This document shows positions 16,808 through 25,056 of a DNA stretch of 64,000 nt, piece by piece (positions within the stretch are counted from its first letter, which is position 1; each line of letters opens with the position of its first letter). This DNA is from DTU015 sp964406505 (lineage in GTDB: Bacteria; Bacillota; Sulfobacillia; Fermentithermobacillales; Fermentithermobacillaceae): assembly GCA_964406505.1 (NCBI GenBank), contig CAYORX010000005.1, positions 20,766 to 84,765 of the forward strand, read 5' to 3'. The position numbers and the translations under genes are program-made. Below the pieces are notes generated by a model. The model ran no database searches and was not told the DNA's origin. It saw nothing but the letters and a program-made list of their open reading frames with translations.

Positions 16808-18895
16808 ATGGGCGATCAAATTTATATACCTAAAACAGAAAGAATTAACAATTTAACTATAGGCATAGATACATGGCCTATACGCAAAATTCTTGAAGTA
16901 ATGAACCAAGAAGATCATAAAATTGCTCCAGCCATACGTAAAGAGATTCCTAAAATAGAAAAAGCCGTTGATTTGGTAGTTACGACTTTTACCGAAGGAG
17001 GTCGATTGTTTTATGCAGGTGCAGGTACAAGCGGTCGCTTAGGAATACTCGATTCAGCTGAACTAGCACCAACTTTTGGGCTGTCGAATGATGAAACGAT
17101 AGCACTCATGTGCGGAGGCAAAAAGGCAGTCTTTTCCGCTTCAGAAGATGCAGAAGATCGTGAAGAAGATGGAATAAAAACCTTTATGAAGCATAATCCA
17201 TGTCAAAAAGATACAGTGATCGGTATTTCAGCAAGCGGCGCCACTCCTTTCGTTTTAGGAATAATTAAAACTGCATCTTTTTTAGGTGTATCAACCATAG
17301 CTTTAACCGGTGATGCCGCAGGTCCTATCACCCAATATGCTCAAACGGTAATTTGCCCAGATGTAGGACCTGAAATAATCGCGGGTTCGACTAGGTTGAA
17401 AAACGGAACTGCTCACAAGATCGTTTTAAACATGATATCAACAGCATCTATGATCGCTTTAGGTAGAACCTATTCTAATCTCATGGCAACTACTTCGCCA
17501 ACAAACAAAAAATTGTCACAAAGAGCAAGACGTATTCTTTGCGAAGCAACGGGGCTTGGAGCTAAACAAATAGAAAAAGCTTTAAGTGAATCTGACGGTA
17601 ACATCCCAATAGCACTTATCATCTTATTGACAGGACTTAGCGCTAATCAGGCAAACTCAGTTCTTAAATCTAGTTCTGGCTCGATCAGGCAAGCGCTAAA
17701 TATTGCCGCAAAAAATTACGAAGTTAAAAGCAGCTATCATCATAAAGTATCTCACGACCAAAAAAATATTACTGGACGAAACAACCTTGTTTACGGCACC
17801 CCCCAAGAAGCAGGACTTAATCCTGAAAAAATTGAACAGGCGTTTGAAGTTGTGCGGCAGACCATTGGAGATGGACAAGGATTGATACCCGGAGCCGTAG
17901 CTGCAATTGTAAGAAATGATATTATGTTAGCCCCAAGAGCTTGGGGATGGGCTGTAAGAACCCCACAACGCATACCTACAACTGTTGATACTATATTCGA
18001 CATGGCTTCGCTTACCAAAGTAATGGCAACATTACCAGCTATTTTGATGCTGTGTGAACAAGGTAAGATCCGTTTAGACGACCCGGTCGCACTTTTTATT
18101 CCAAACTTCGGAGCGAATAACAAAAAAGATATTACGATAAGGCACCTTATCACCCACACTTCCGGGTTGCCCGACCATATCCGGTTTTGGAAACAAGATT
18201 TAAAAGGTCAACAAATCATAAAAAAGATTTGCGATTTATCAATAGGAAATAACCGGCACCCCGGGAAGCAAGTGATTTATAGCGACCTTGGGTTCATGCT
18301 TTTGGGCGAGATAATCAAATGCGTATCAGGTTTAGATATAAAACAATTTTCAGAACAAAACATATTTGAACCTTTAGGCATGCATCAAACCTGTTTCGTA
18401 CCCCGAAAAGAATTGAAACCCTTGATTGCTGCTACCGAATATCGCAGAGATCTTAACCAAACAATCTGGGGTAAAGTACACGATGAAAATGCTTATGCCT
18501 TAGGCGGAATAGCCGGACATGCGGGTTTGTTCAGCACTGCTGCGGATACAGTAAAATACGCTTTAATGTGGCTTAACAACGGCAAATTTAGAGAGACGAG
18601 AATACTTAGCCCAAAAACAGTTTCAGAAGCCATAAAAGAACAGGTTAACCTGCAAGATCGAAGGTCCCTCGGTTGGATGTTAAAATCTAAAACGCTTTGT
18701 TCCGGCGGTGACTTTATATCTGAAAATGCTTTCGGTCATACAGGCTTTACTGGAACAAGTCTTTGGTGTGATCCCAATGAAAATCTTGCGATTATTTTGC
18801 TTACAAACAGAGTACACGCTGGCAGAACCGGTGATGCTCACATCAGACTGCGTGCTAGATTTGCAAATGCAGTATGCGCGTCTATAGAAAACTAA
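16808..18895 (+). CDS. MurQ etherase fused to an AmiE-like serine hydrolase
   Basis: 695 residues in one continuous frame. Residues 1 to about 300 are MurQ: SIS-domain AGAGTSGRLGILDSAELAP with E85 at the place of the catalytic glutamate, and EDAEDREEDG with E116. MurQ converts MurNAc 6-phosphate to GlcNAc 6-phosphate plus lactate. A short polar linker (about 310-335) leads to a beta-lactamase-fold domain with S401-L-T-K404, a YSDLGFML tyrosine motif and HTGFTGTS in place of the KTG box. That matches the MurNAc-L-Ala amidase AmiE (YbbE) group. AmiE is normally separate and secreted; here it is tethered to a cytoplasmic etherase. GGGG precedes the ATG. Confidence 0.9.
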   Translation: MGDQIYIPKTERINNLTIGIDTWPIRKILEVMNQEDHKIAPAIRKEIPKIEKAVDLVVTTFTEGGRLFYAGAGTSGRLGILDSAELAPTFGLSNDETIALMCGGKKAVFSASEDAEDREEDGIKTFMKHNPCQKDTVIGISASGATPFVLGIIKTASFLGVSTIALTGDAAGPITQYAQTVICPDVGPEIIAGSTRLKNGTAHKIVLNMISTASMIALGRTYSNLMATTSPTNKKLSQRARRILCEATGLGAKQIEKALSESDGNIPIALIILLTGLSANQANSVLKSSSGSIRQALNIAAKNYEVKSSYHHKVSHDQKNITGRNNLVYGTPQEAGLNPEKIEQAFEVVRQTIGDGQGLIPGAVAAIVRNDIMLAPRAWGWAVRTPQRIPTTVDTIFDMASLTKVMATLPAILMLCEQGKIRLDDPVALFIPNFGANNKKDITIRHLITHTSGLPDHIRFWKQDLKGQQIIKKICDLSIGNNRHPGKQVIYSDLGFMLLGEIIKCVSGLDIKQFSEQNIFEPLGMHQTCFVPRKELKPLIAATEYRRDLNQTIWGKVHDENAYALGGIAGHAGLFSTAADTVKYALMWLNNGKFRETRILSPKTVSEAIKEQVNLQDRRSLGWMLKSKTLCSGGDFISENAFGHTGFTGTSLWCDPNENLAIILLTNRVHAGRTGDAHIRLRARFANAVCASIEN

Positions 18896-18914
18896 TTCAT
18901 AAGGAAGTGCTGTT

Positions 18915-20531
18915 TTGGAGAATCTTACCCTTGAGGAAAAAGTAGGACAAGTGTTTATGTTCGGATTTCCCAAAAACAACCCAGGAAAGGCACTGGACTT
19001 AATAAAAACTTTTAAGCCTGGAGGAATTATTTATTTTGCTCGCAACTGTGATTCTATAGAAAAAACATCCATCCTTTCAGCAGAACTACAAAACTGGGCA
19101 AATGATTACGGGTCCGGCATCCCCCTTTTCATTGCTGCTGACCAAGAAGGTGGAATTGTGACAAGGCTATCTCAAAACCTGGCCGTTATGCCCGGTCCGA
19201 TGTCTTTATCGGCTGCAGTGTCAGGTGAAAATAGCACTTATATAACAAATGCATCCCGAGCCACCGCTATACAGCTTCGGAGTGCAGGCATAAATATGAA
19301 TCTCGCACCTGTGTTAGACGTAAATAATAACCCACACAACCCGGTCATAGGTGTAAGATCATTTGGGGATGATCCGAACATCGTTTCTAAATATGGAACG
19401 GCTGCGGTTAAAGGATTGGAACAAGGCGGTATCATATCTGTTGGAAAACATTTTCCAGGACACGGTAACACCTCAATTGATTCCCACTTGGATCTTCCAG
19501 TCTTACCTTTTTCCATGGAAAACTTAAATTCATGCGAACTTATCCCGTTTAGATCGTCTATTAACTGCGGCATTCCGGCGATTATGTCAGCACATATTAT
19601 ATTTCAAGCCGTCGATCGGCAAAATCCCGCAACTCTTTCCCGAAAAGTTCTCAAAGATCTTCTCAGAAATACCCTAGGGTTTAAAGGTGTAATAATTACA
19701 GATTGTTTGGAAATGAACGCCATTGCAAAACATCCAGGTACTGCTCAAGGTGCCGTAGAAGCTTTTAAAGCAGGTTGCGACATCTTACTAATTAGCCACA
19801 CTAAATCTCTGCAAAAAGAAGCATGGTTTCGATTGTTGAAGGCTGTGCGCTCAGGACATATTTCCGAAAACAGACTTAACGAATCTGTGAACCGTATTAT
19901 CCGCCTTAAACAACTGTTTAAACTCCCGAACTGTCTTCCGACTCAAATGGCTTATAACCCCGATTTTAAAAAACTATCACAAGAGCTGCATCTGCGATCC
20001 ACCACCATCGTAAAAAATGAAATGCAACTAGTGCCTTTACCTGTGGCTGAAAATCGTAAATTCAAAATTTGCATCATAAGTTCGATAACAAAAACACCAC
20101 TTCTAGTCCAAGATCCTTTAATCGAAAACACCGAGTCGCCAGATTCATGTGTTCAAACTCCGTTGGGTAAATTTTTAAATAAACTATGTAAGAACCTAGA
20201 AATAAATGAGGTTGGCATGGGATATCCTAAAGCGCTGAAAAAATCTTTAACTTTAGCAACAAACTCAAATATAACTATCGTTTTGACGCAAAATGCAGCA
20301 AATAATCCTGGCCAATCACAATTTGTCAGAAACATTTTGGATAAAGTACCGAACACTATAGTCGTAGCTACCGGGGAACCGTATGATATCGCAATAGCGC
20401 CAGACAACATTCATACATATCTATGCACATATAGCAACCATCCAGAAGCTATGAGGGCACTAGCTTACGTACTTATGGGCAGATTTATCGCAAGTGGCCG
20501 GCTTCCTGTAACTATAGCAAATAAAATTTAA
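18915..20531 (+). CDS. nagZ: NagZ-type beta-N-acetylglucosaminidase (GH3)
   Basis: 538 residues from a TTG start with AAGGAAG upstream. GH3 barrel with KHFPGHGNTSIDSHLDLP (about residue 180), carrying the Asp-His acid/base dyad typical of NagZ, and nucleophile Asp in IITDCLEMNAI. An extra C-terminal alpha/beta domain (from about 370) makes it longer than Gram-negative NagZ, like Bacillus NagZ. There is no signal peptide. It releases GlcNAc from GlcNAc-MurNAc(-peptide). It begins 19 nt after the MurQ-AmiE gene and completes the hydrolase set of this recycling operon. Confidence 0.92.
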   Translation: MENLTLEEKVGQVFMFGFPKNNPGKALDLIKTFKPGGIIYFARNCDSIEKTSILSAELQNWANDYGSGIPLFIAADQEGGIVTRLSQNLAVMPGPMSLSAAVSGENSTYITNASRATAIQLRSAGINMNLAPVLDVNNNPHNPVIGVRSFGDDPNIVSKYGTAAVKGLEQGGIISVGKHFPGHGNTSIDSHLDLPVLPFSMENLNSCELIPFRSSINCGIPAIMSAHIIFQAVDRQNPATLSRKVLKDLLRNTLGFKGVIITDCLEMNAIAKHPGTAQGAVEAFKAGCDILLISHTKSLQKEAWFRLLKAVRSGHISENRLNESVNRIIRLKQLFKLPNCLPTQMAYNPDFKKLSQELHLRSTTIVKNEMQLVPLPVAENRKFKICIISSITKTPLLVQDPLIENTESPDSCVQTPLGKFLNKLCKNLEINEVGMGYPKALKKSLTLATNSNITIVLTQNAANNPGQSQFVRNILDKVPNTIVVATGEPYDIAIAPDNIHTYLCTYSNHPEAMRALAYVLMGRFIASGRLPVTIANKI

Positions 20532-20586
20532 AGTAGATATCTTTGAATCACGTAAGATAACATCTAGTTCGGGAGGCTACACATCA

Positions 20587-21618
20587 ATGAAAACGCCAAG
20601 TATTTTAATGAATTACACAGAATTTCCCAAAAATCAAGATTTAAAACATGAAATTTTATGTTTGTTGATAAGATCACCAGGAAAACTTTTTACCTACGAC
20701 CAAATCGGCGATGAATTTGGACTTCCTGAAATTCAAATAGGCAAAACAGTTGAATCGTTGATCACTGAAGGTTTCCCTATAAAGATCACTACTGAAGGTT
20801 GCGTGAAATTTTCGCGTCGAATTGACATGCTATTCCCTCCGATTATTGACAAGTATCTCACAACTAAAAGCCTTGGTAGAAAAATTTTGTACACGACTTG
20901 TACATCTTCAACCAATGACGATGCACGAACAACCTGTAATATGTTTCCCGACGGTACACTGCTTATTAGCGAAACTCAAACACGTGGAAAAGGTCGGTTA
21001 AACCGACAATGGTCATCTCCAAAAGGCGGAATATTTTTGTCTGCCATTTTGAAACCGAAAATCGAACCCTTAAAACTGCCGCCGTTAGCCCTGGTAATCG
21101 GATTGGCGATAACAAAAGTTTTGAGCACTTGGGGATTGAACGCTTCGATAAAGTGGCCAAATGACATATTGGTAAACAATAGAAAAGTGGCAGGCATTTT
21201 ATGTGAGTTAGTGTTTCAACCCGGCAAAGAAATATGTGTCGTAATAGGAATTGGGATTAATGCTAATATAACAAAACCTAGCGTATCCCCAGACCTTCAA
21301 CATAAAGCAACGTCATTGTTGATGGAGATGGGAAAACCTATAGACAGAAATCTTTTTGTGGCTGAGATGCTCAATATGCTTGAAATCTATTATTTAAAGT
21401 TCTTAGAATCAGGGATAGAATCTCTGATTTTCGAAATCCAACAGTCATTGGCATATCTAAATGAGATCGTAGTCATTTATAATGCACTATCGCACCGAAA
21501 ACAAAAATATCAAGGAACCATTTACGGATTGGATACTTACGGCAGGCTGCTTTTATGCACAGTTTCAGGTGAAATTAAGAACTTTACGGCAGGAGAATTG
21601 TCACTTAGACTAAAATAG
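20587..21618 (+). CDS. birA: Biotin-protein ligase / biotin repressor
   Basis: 343 residues. An N-terminal winged helix (about 20-75) is followed by the ligase domain with RGKGRLNR at 133-140, KWPNDIL at 189-195 and K200 of RKVAGIL, then a C-terminal SH3-like domain ending in TAGELSLR. It activates biotin as biotinyl-AMP, biotinylates carboxylases and may repress biotin genes. GGGAGG lies upstream of the ATG. It is the last gene of the plus-strand run, 55 nt after nagZ; the functional link to wall recycling is not obvious. Confidence 0.94.
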   Translation: MKTPSILMNYTEFPKNQDLKHEILCLLIRSPGKLFTYDQIGDEFGLPEIQIGKTVESLITEGFPIKITTEGCVKFSRRIDMLFPPIIDKYLTTKSLGRKILYTTCTSSTNDDARTTCNMFPDGTLLISETQTRGKGRLNRQWSSPKGGIFLSAILKPKIEPLKLPPLALVIGLAITKVLSTWGLNASIKWPNDILVNNRKVAGILCELVFQPGKEICVVIGIGINANITKPSVSPDLQHKATSLLMEMGKPIDRNLFVAEMLNMLEIYYLKFLESGIESLIFEIQQSLAYLNEIVVIYNALSHRKQKYQGTIYGLDTYGRLLLCTVSGEIKNFTAGELSLRLK

Positions 21619-21652
21619 CCGCCTGCCGGCTTTTTATACGTAACAGGCGGTT
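21617..21652. terminator. Terminator between the convergent birA and dppA-like genes
   Basis: CCGCCTG (21619-21625) pairs with CAGGCGG (21644-21650), extended by G-T and A-T pairs. A short T run follows on the plus strand. It lies right after the birA stop and can also serve the converging minus-strand gene. Confidence 0.7.
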
Positions 21653-21686
21653 TAAAACATATATATGATATTTGTTAATGTTTTGA

Positions 21687-22490
21687 CTACGCTAATGTCA
21701 TCATGGTCCTGGCTCCACGATAGGCTTCTAGGTAATCTTTGCCTGTAAACTCTACAGTAACAGGATCCACTCGCACAGTCCCGGGCATAATAGCCGCCCC
21801 GTCGGCACTAATCGATGTATGGAATTGCAATCGAACTGTGCATGGTTTCTCAGGTACAAGTGGTTTATAATCGTCTAAATTCTTAAGGGTCTGAGTAACT
21901 TTTTCCCGAATAAGTGCTTGAGCCTTTGAAGGATGAAGACATTTAGCTGAAAACTGGCTGCGTGGTTCTTTTACAGCAACTGTTTCTACTTTGCCTAAAA
22001 GTTTTTCTGCTTCCTTTGTTACCTCTGAGTCTCCAGAAACAAAGACCACGGGAACACCATAATATCCGGCTATCAGTGCATTCATGCCGGTTTCACCGAA
22101 ACATTTGCCGTTTACCCAATAATGGGTGACTTTTCCGGTGTACGTATGATTAAGTACTCCAGTAGACGAAGCTGCTGAATGATAACCTATGAATAAAACC
22201 CCATCGAAATCCGAACTTATTCCCTCCATCATAGACATTGGTTTTGATGAGCCGGTTATCAGTTTAACTCGATCATCCAGATCTTCAATTATTATGTTTC
22301 GCATACTACCGTGTGAATCATTGACTACGACTTCTGTGGCCCCCGCGTCAAAAGCACCTTTGGCTGCAGCATCAGCTTCTTTTGTCATCAATCTCCGAAA
22401 TCTTTCATAATCTTCTTTACCATACTGAGTCTGATTCCAATGGACTACTCCTGTAATACCTTCCATATCTACCGAAATAAATACTTTCAT
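21687..22490 (-). CDS. M55 family D-aminopeptidase (DppA-like)
   Basis: 267 residues. Zinc ligands of the DppA family are present: D8 and E10 in SVDMEGITG, H60 in NDSHGS, H104 in GYHSAAS and E133 in GETGMNAL. DppA of Bacillus is a decameric enzyme cleaving D-Ala-D-Ala and D-Ala-Gly-Gly. AGAGGTGT precedes the ATG. It converges on the peptidoglycan recycling operon, so a role in recycling wall-derived D-peptides is plausible but inferred. It lies 117 nt downstream of fapA. Confidence 0.9.
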   Translation of the reverse strand: MKVFISVDMEGITGVVHWNQTQYGKEDYERFRRLMTKEADAAAKGAFDAGATEVVVNDSHGSMRNIIIEDLDDRVKLITGSSKPMSMMEGISSDFDGVLFIGYHSAASSTGVLNHTYTGKVTHYWVNGKCFGETGMNALIAGYYGVPVVFVSGDSEVTKEAEKLLGKVETVAVKEPRSQFSAKCLHPSKAQALIREKVTQTLKNLDDYKPLVPEKPCTVRLQFHTSISADGAAIMPGTVRVDPVTVEFTGKDYLEAYRGARTMMTLA

Positions 22491-22607
22491 TTCCTAACAC
22501 CTCTTGCCCTTTAAATGATGTTATTTTCCGTTCGTGTTACAAGATTCTCCACGCAAAATATGTTTCCTGCATTTAGTTAACTCCAAGATCAAAATATGGG
22601 AAAGATT

Positions 22608-24416
22608 TTACTCGTTAACCTCAACAAGACCCGATTGGCTAGATACAACTAATCTATCATCTTTCATGTGAATGGTAACAGATTCCAAAAGGTTCTCGGT
22701 GCGCGCTTTTAGCTTACCTAGTATAAAAGTGGTGCCGGGATGAATTACATTTGCAATGATTCGCCCACTTGAAGATACACGTAGAATAGTCGCGGCAGAA
22801 CCGCGGCTACCTGCTTGGTTAACTTGTATCTGTTCGACAGCCACAATTTCGCCACCACGAACTATGCCGGGAGATCCCGAAACTTTAACTGCTCTACCGG
22901 CAGAAAGGTTTGAATACAATGCGCCTTGGCCGGTTATTATTATGTCTCTCGATGCTTTAACATAAGAACTTTGAACATAAGGTAATATAACATCTGATTC
23001 ACCTTTTGAGAGTTCGTAACTTACCCAATCTCTAACCTGATAGACATTACCTTCAATCATTTTGGTTTTTTCAAAAACATTTTTCCCACGCTCTGCAACT
23101 TTTTGAGCAGTGATTTCTAATTTTTTAAAAAGTTCTTTTGGCAATACAGATAAATCTTCTTTGAACAACTTCCCTAAGGCTAATACAACCTGTCTGAAAT
23201 GTTCGAATATGACCTCAGGTTCAACAACTGCTGGTACGCTTTTGTAAATTTGCTCGTTATCAGTCTCCTTAATCTTTTTAGCCAACCGGTCATTTTGGGC
23301 TTGAATTTCTAAAATTTTCGCAAGGCTTTTCTCTACATTTTCAAGCAAATCATCTAATTTATGAACCTTATCAGTGTCCTTCCCAGCAGAGATCTTTGAT
23401 TTAAAGACGTTGCCTTTGATGGTAACACTGCCCCATGCCCGCAATTCTGCGTCGGTTACGGTACCCCTCACAAATTGATTACCTTCCGTTTCAACCTCCA
23501 TACCTTCAATAACATTACCGCTTATTTCAACGCTACCGGAAGTTTTTAAATTACCTGACGAAAGATCTACATCGCCTTGATGATAATATACTTCATCAAC
23601 TTCTACTATTCCTGAATTTTCATTGTACCTCGGCCAACCTGAGGTTGTGGCAACTGCAAACAGCAATCCATCTTTTTCTTTTAGTTCTACACCTTTTCCC
23701 GCTCTTAAGCGAAAATCTTTGTTTTTTTCCGGATGCAAAATCTTTCCCGTAACTCCTTTGCCCGGTATACCTGGAACAACAGGCGTTTTTACCGCAATGA
23801 TCTCGCCTGCTCTTACGTTAGGAATCTTAACCGAAGACCTAAAATCAACCTGATTACTGTCTAGCGGTAAATCAATCACTTTTTCCAGCGGAACGGCAAA
23901 TTCCAGTTTCGCATCTTTACCGGGAATGCTGGGTTCACCTTTTGCGATTAAAATTAGCTCCTTCGTCCTTTTTTCACAAGCTTTGCGACATGCTTTTTCG
24001 CTTAAACCAAACCTGATACCTTTTTCGTTAGCATTTTTAATTATGTCTTGCGGTGAGGCAGTAGCAGGTATTATTTGCTGTTCTAACTTTATTTTTAGCT
24101 CCGGCGAAGGCTTAGTGTCATTTAATTTATATTGTACGCCATCTTTTACGTTTAATTTTACATAGGCTTTAAGGTGATTTTCGCTTATTTGAAATTCAAA
24201 TGAAATTTGCGGTTGCTCATCAATAGGGATTAAGGTTACGTCACAAGATTCTGTAACTTCAGTCGTTTGAGATATTTCCGTTCCATTAACAATAATTTTT
24301 ACCCCTACAGCTGGCCATATTTTAGCAGCTTGACCGCCTGGTTCTGGATCGGTAACCTTTAAACACCCTTTTTCAATCCAAACTAAACCAACATTTTGAG
24401 TACAGTGTCTATGCAT
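22608..24416 (-). CDS. FapA (DUF342) polymer-forming protein, flagellar assembly protein A family
   Basis: About 602 residues. The N-terminal part carries the FapA fold with the block GKGVTGKILHPEKNKDF, followed by a long right-handed beta-helix (about 250-355 and 480-590) interrupted by a helical coiled-coil segment (about 355-450). Family members are called flagellar assembly protein A and are linked to cell-surface and sporulation processes; the biochemical role is unknown. I prefer the ATG at 24416 over one 15 nt upstream because GGAGGATATCC sits ideally before it and the upstream ATG has no ribosome site. A sigma-D-like promoter lies about 50 nt upstream. Confidence 0.85.
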   Translation of the reverse strand: MHRHCTQNVGLVWIEKGCLKVTDPEPGGQAAKIWPAVGVKIIVNGTEISQTTEVTESCDVTLIPIDEQPQISFEFQISENHLKAYVKLNVKDGVQYKLNDTKPSPELKIKLEQQIIPATASPQDIIKNANEKGIRFGLSEKACRKACEKRTKELILIAKGEPSIPGKDAKLEFAVPLEKVIDLPLDSNQVDFRSSVKIPNVRAGEIIAVKTPVVPGIPGKGVTGKILHPEKNKDFRLRAGKGVELKEKDGLLFAVATTSGWPRYNENSGIVEVDEVYYHQGDVDLSSGNLKTSGSVEISGNVIEGMEVETEGNQFVRGTVTDAELRAWGSVTIKGNVFKSKISAGKDTDKVHKLDDLLENVEKSLAKILEIQAQNDRLAKKIKETDNEQIYKSVPAVVEPEVIFEHFRQVVLALGKLFKEDLSVLPKELFKKLEITAQKVAERGKNVFEKTKMIEGNVYQVRDWVSYELSKGESDVILPYVQSSYVKASRDIIITGQGALYSNLSAGRAVKVSGSPGIVRGGEIVAVEQIQVNQAGSRGSAATILRVSSSGRIIANVIHPGTTFILGKLKARTENLLESVTIHMKDDRLVVSSQSGLVEVNE

Positions 24417-24465
24417 ATGGATATCCTCCATTCTTTATCGTAAGTACGTGGTGTTCCCTAACGCT

Positions 24466-24492
24466 ATATCGGCATTTTTAGCAATAATTATG
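24466..24492 (-). promoter_or_regulatory. Candidate sigma-D (sigma-28) promoter of fapA
   Basis: On the minus strand GCCGATAT (24473-24466) matches 7 of 8 positions of the sigma-28 -10 element GCCGATAA. The -35 position 15 nt upstream reads CATA, a weak match to TAAA. The position, about 50 nt before the preferred fapA start, fits. Confidence 0.4.
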
Positions 24493-24526
24493 AGTAAAAT
24501 ATCACCTTATAAATTGGATACTAGCG

Positions 24527-24555
24527 TTGTAGGTTCCATTTCACTATGTTATACT
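24527..24555 (+). promoter_or_regulatory. Sigma-A promoter of the small protein/PLP-enzyme unit
   Basis: TTGTAG (24527-24532), exactly 17 nt, then TATACT (24550-24555). The start site falls about 28 nt before the TTG start codon, leaving room for GAGGAG. Confidence 0.7.
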
Positions 24556-24589
24556 AAACTTACTCATCCGTGATGAGGAGTGAATTATT

Positions 24590-25045
24590 TTGTTAAACAC
24601 TGACCCTTACACACGGAAACTTGTTAACAAAAACTTCTACGCGCAAAGAACCGATCTTTTAGCAAAAGTCGTTGCGGTTCTGCGGGGCAATCTCGACAAC
24701 CGCAACTTAGAACTTATTCCTCAGCCCTCCCGAGCCATAAAACAAGGTGAAATTCACGAACTAATCGTCACAGACGAAAACGCAATTCCCGGCTGTCAAG
24801 TCAAAAAGATTGCGTATATCGCTTTTGTAGAATTTCTCAACGGCGGGGTCTTGCTACACAAAGATACCGTTCTAACTGAAAAAGGGCATCTGGGTACTTT
24901 AGCCGGTTACGACATGTCTCATTTTCCCAATCACATGAACATAGTGCTTCAAGGAAAACTTGAGTCAGGCGAAGACAAGGGATTAACCGTTGGTGCCCCG
25001 GTAGTTTTTCAGGCGCACACAAACGCTCAACCTGCAAATAAATAA
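24590..25045 (+). CDS. Conserved-looking small protein of unknown function
   Basis: 151 residues from a TTG start with GAGGAG 9 nt upstream. It is soluble, with no membrane segment and no cysteine cluster. Sequence landmarks are VVAVLRGNLDNRNLELIPQPS, GEIHELIVTDENA, a hydrophobic AYIAFVEFLNGGVLL strand and GTLAGYDMSHFPNHMNIVL. I do not recognise the family with certainty. It is followed 11 nt later by a PLP enzyme and shares its strong promoter, so it may be a subunit or regulator of that enzyme. Codon use looks like that of its neighbours. Confidence 0.8.
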   Translation: MLNTDPYTRKLVNKNFYAQRTDLLAKVVAVLRGNLDNRNLELIPQPSRAIKQGEIHELIVTDENAIPGCQVKKIAYIAFVEFLNGGVLLHKDTVLTEKGHLGTLAGYDMSHFPNHMNIVLQGKLESGEDKGLTVGAPVVFQAHTNAQPANK

Positions 25046-25056
25046 GTCGAGAAAGG

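Noticed and set aside
16808..18895. MurQ-AmiE fusion as an artefact of a lost stop codon
   Set aside because: The frame is continuous, the linker is of ordinary length and composition, both domains are complete, and there is no ribosome site before the second domain.
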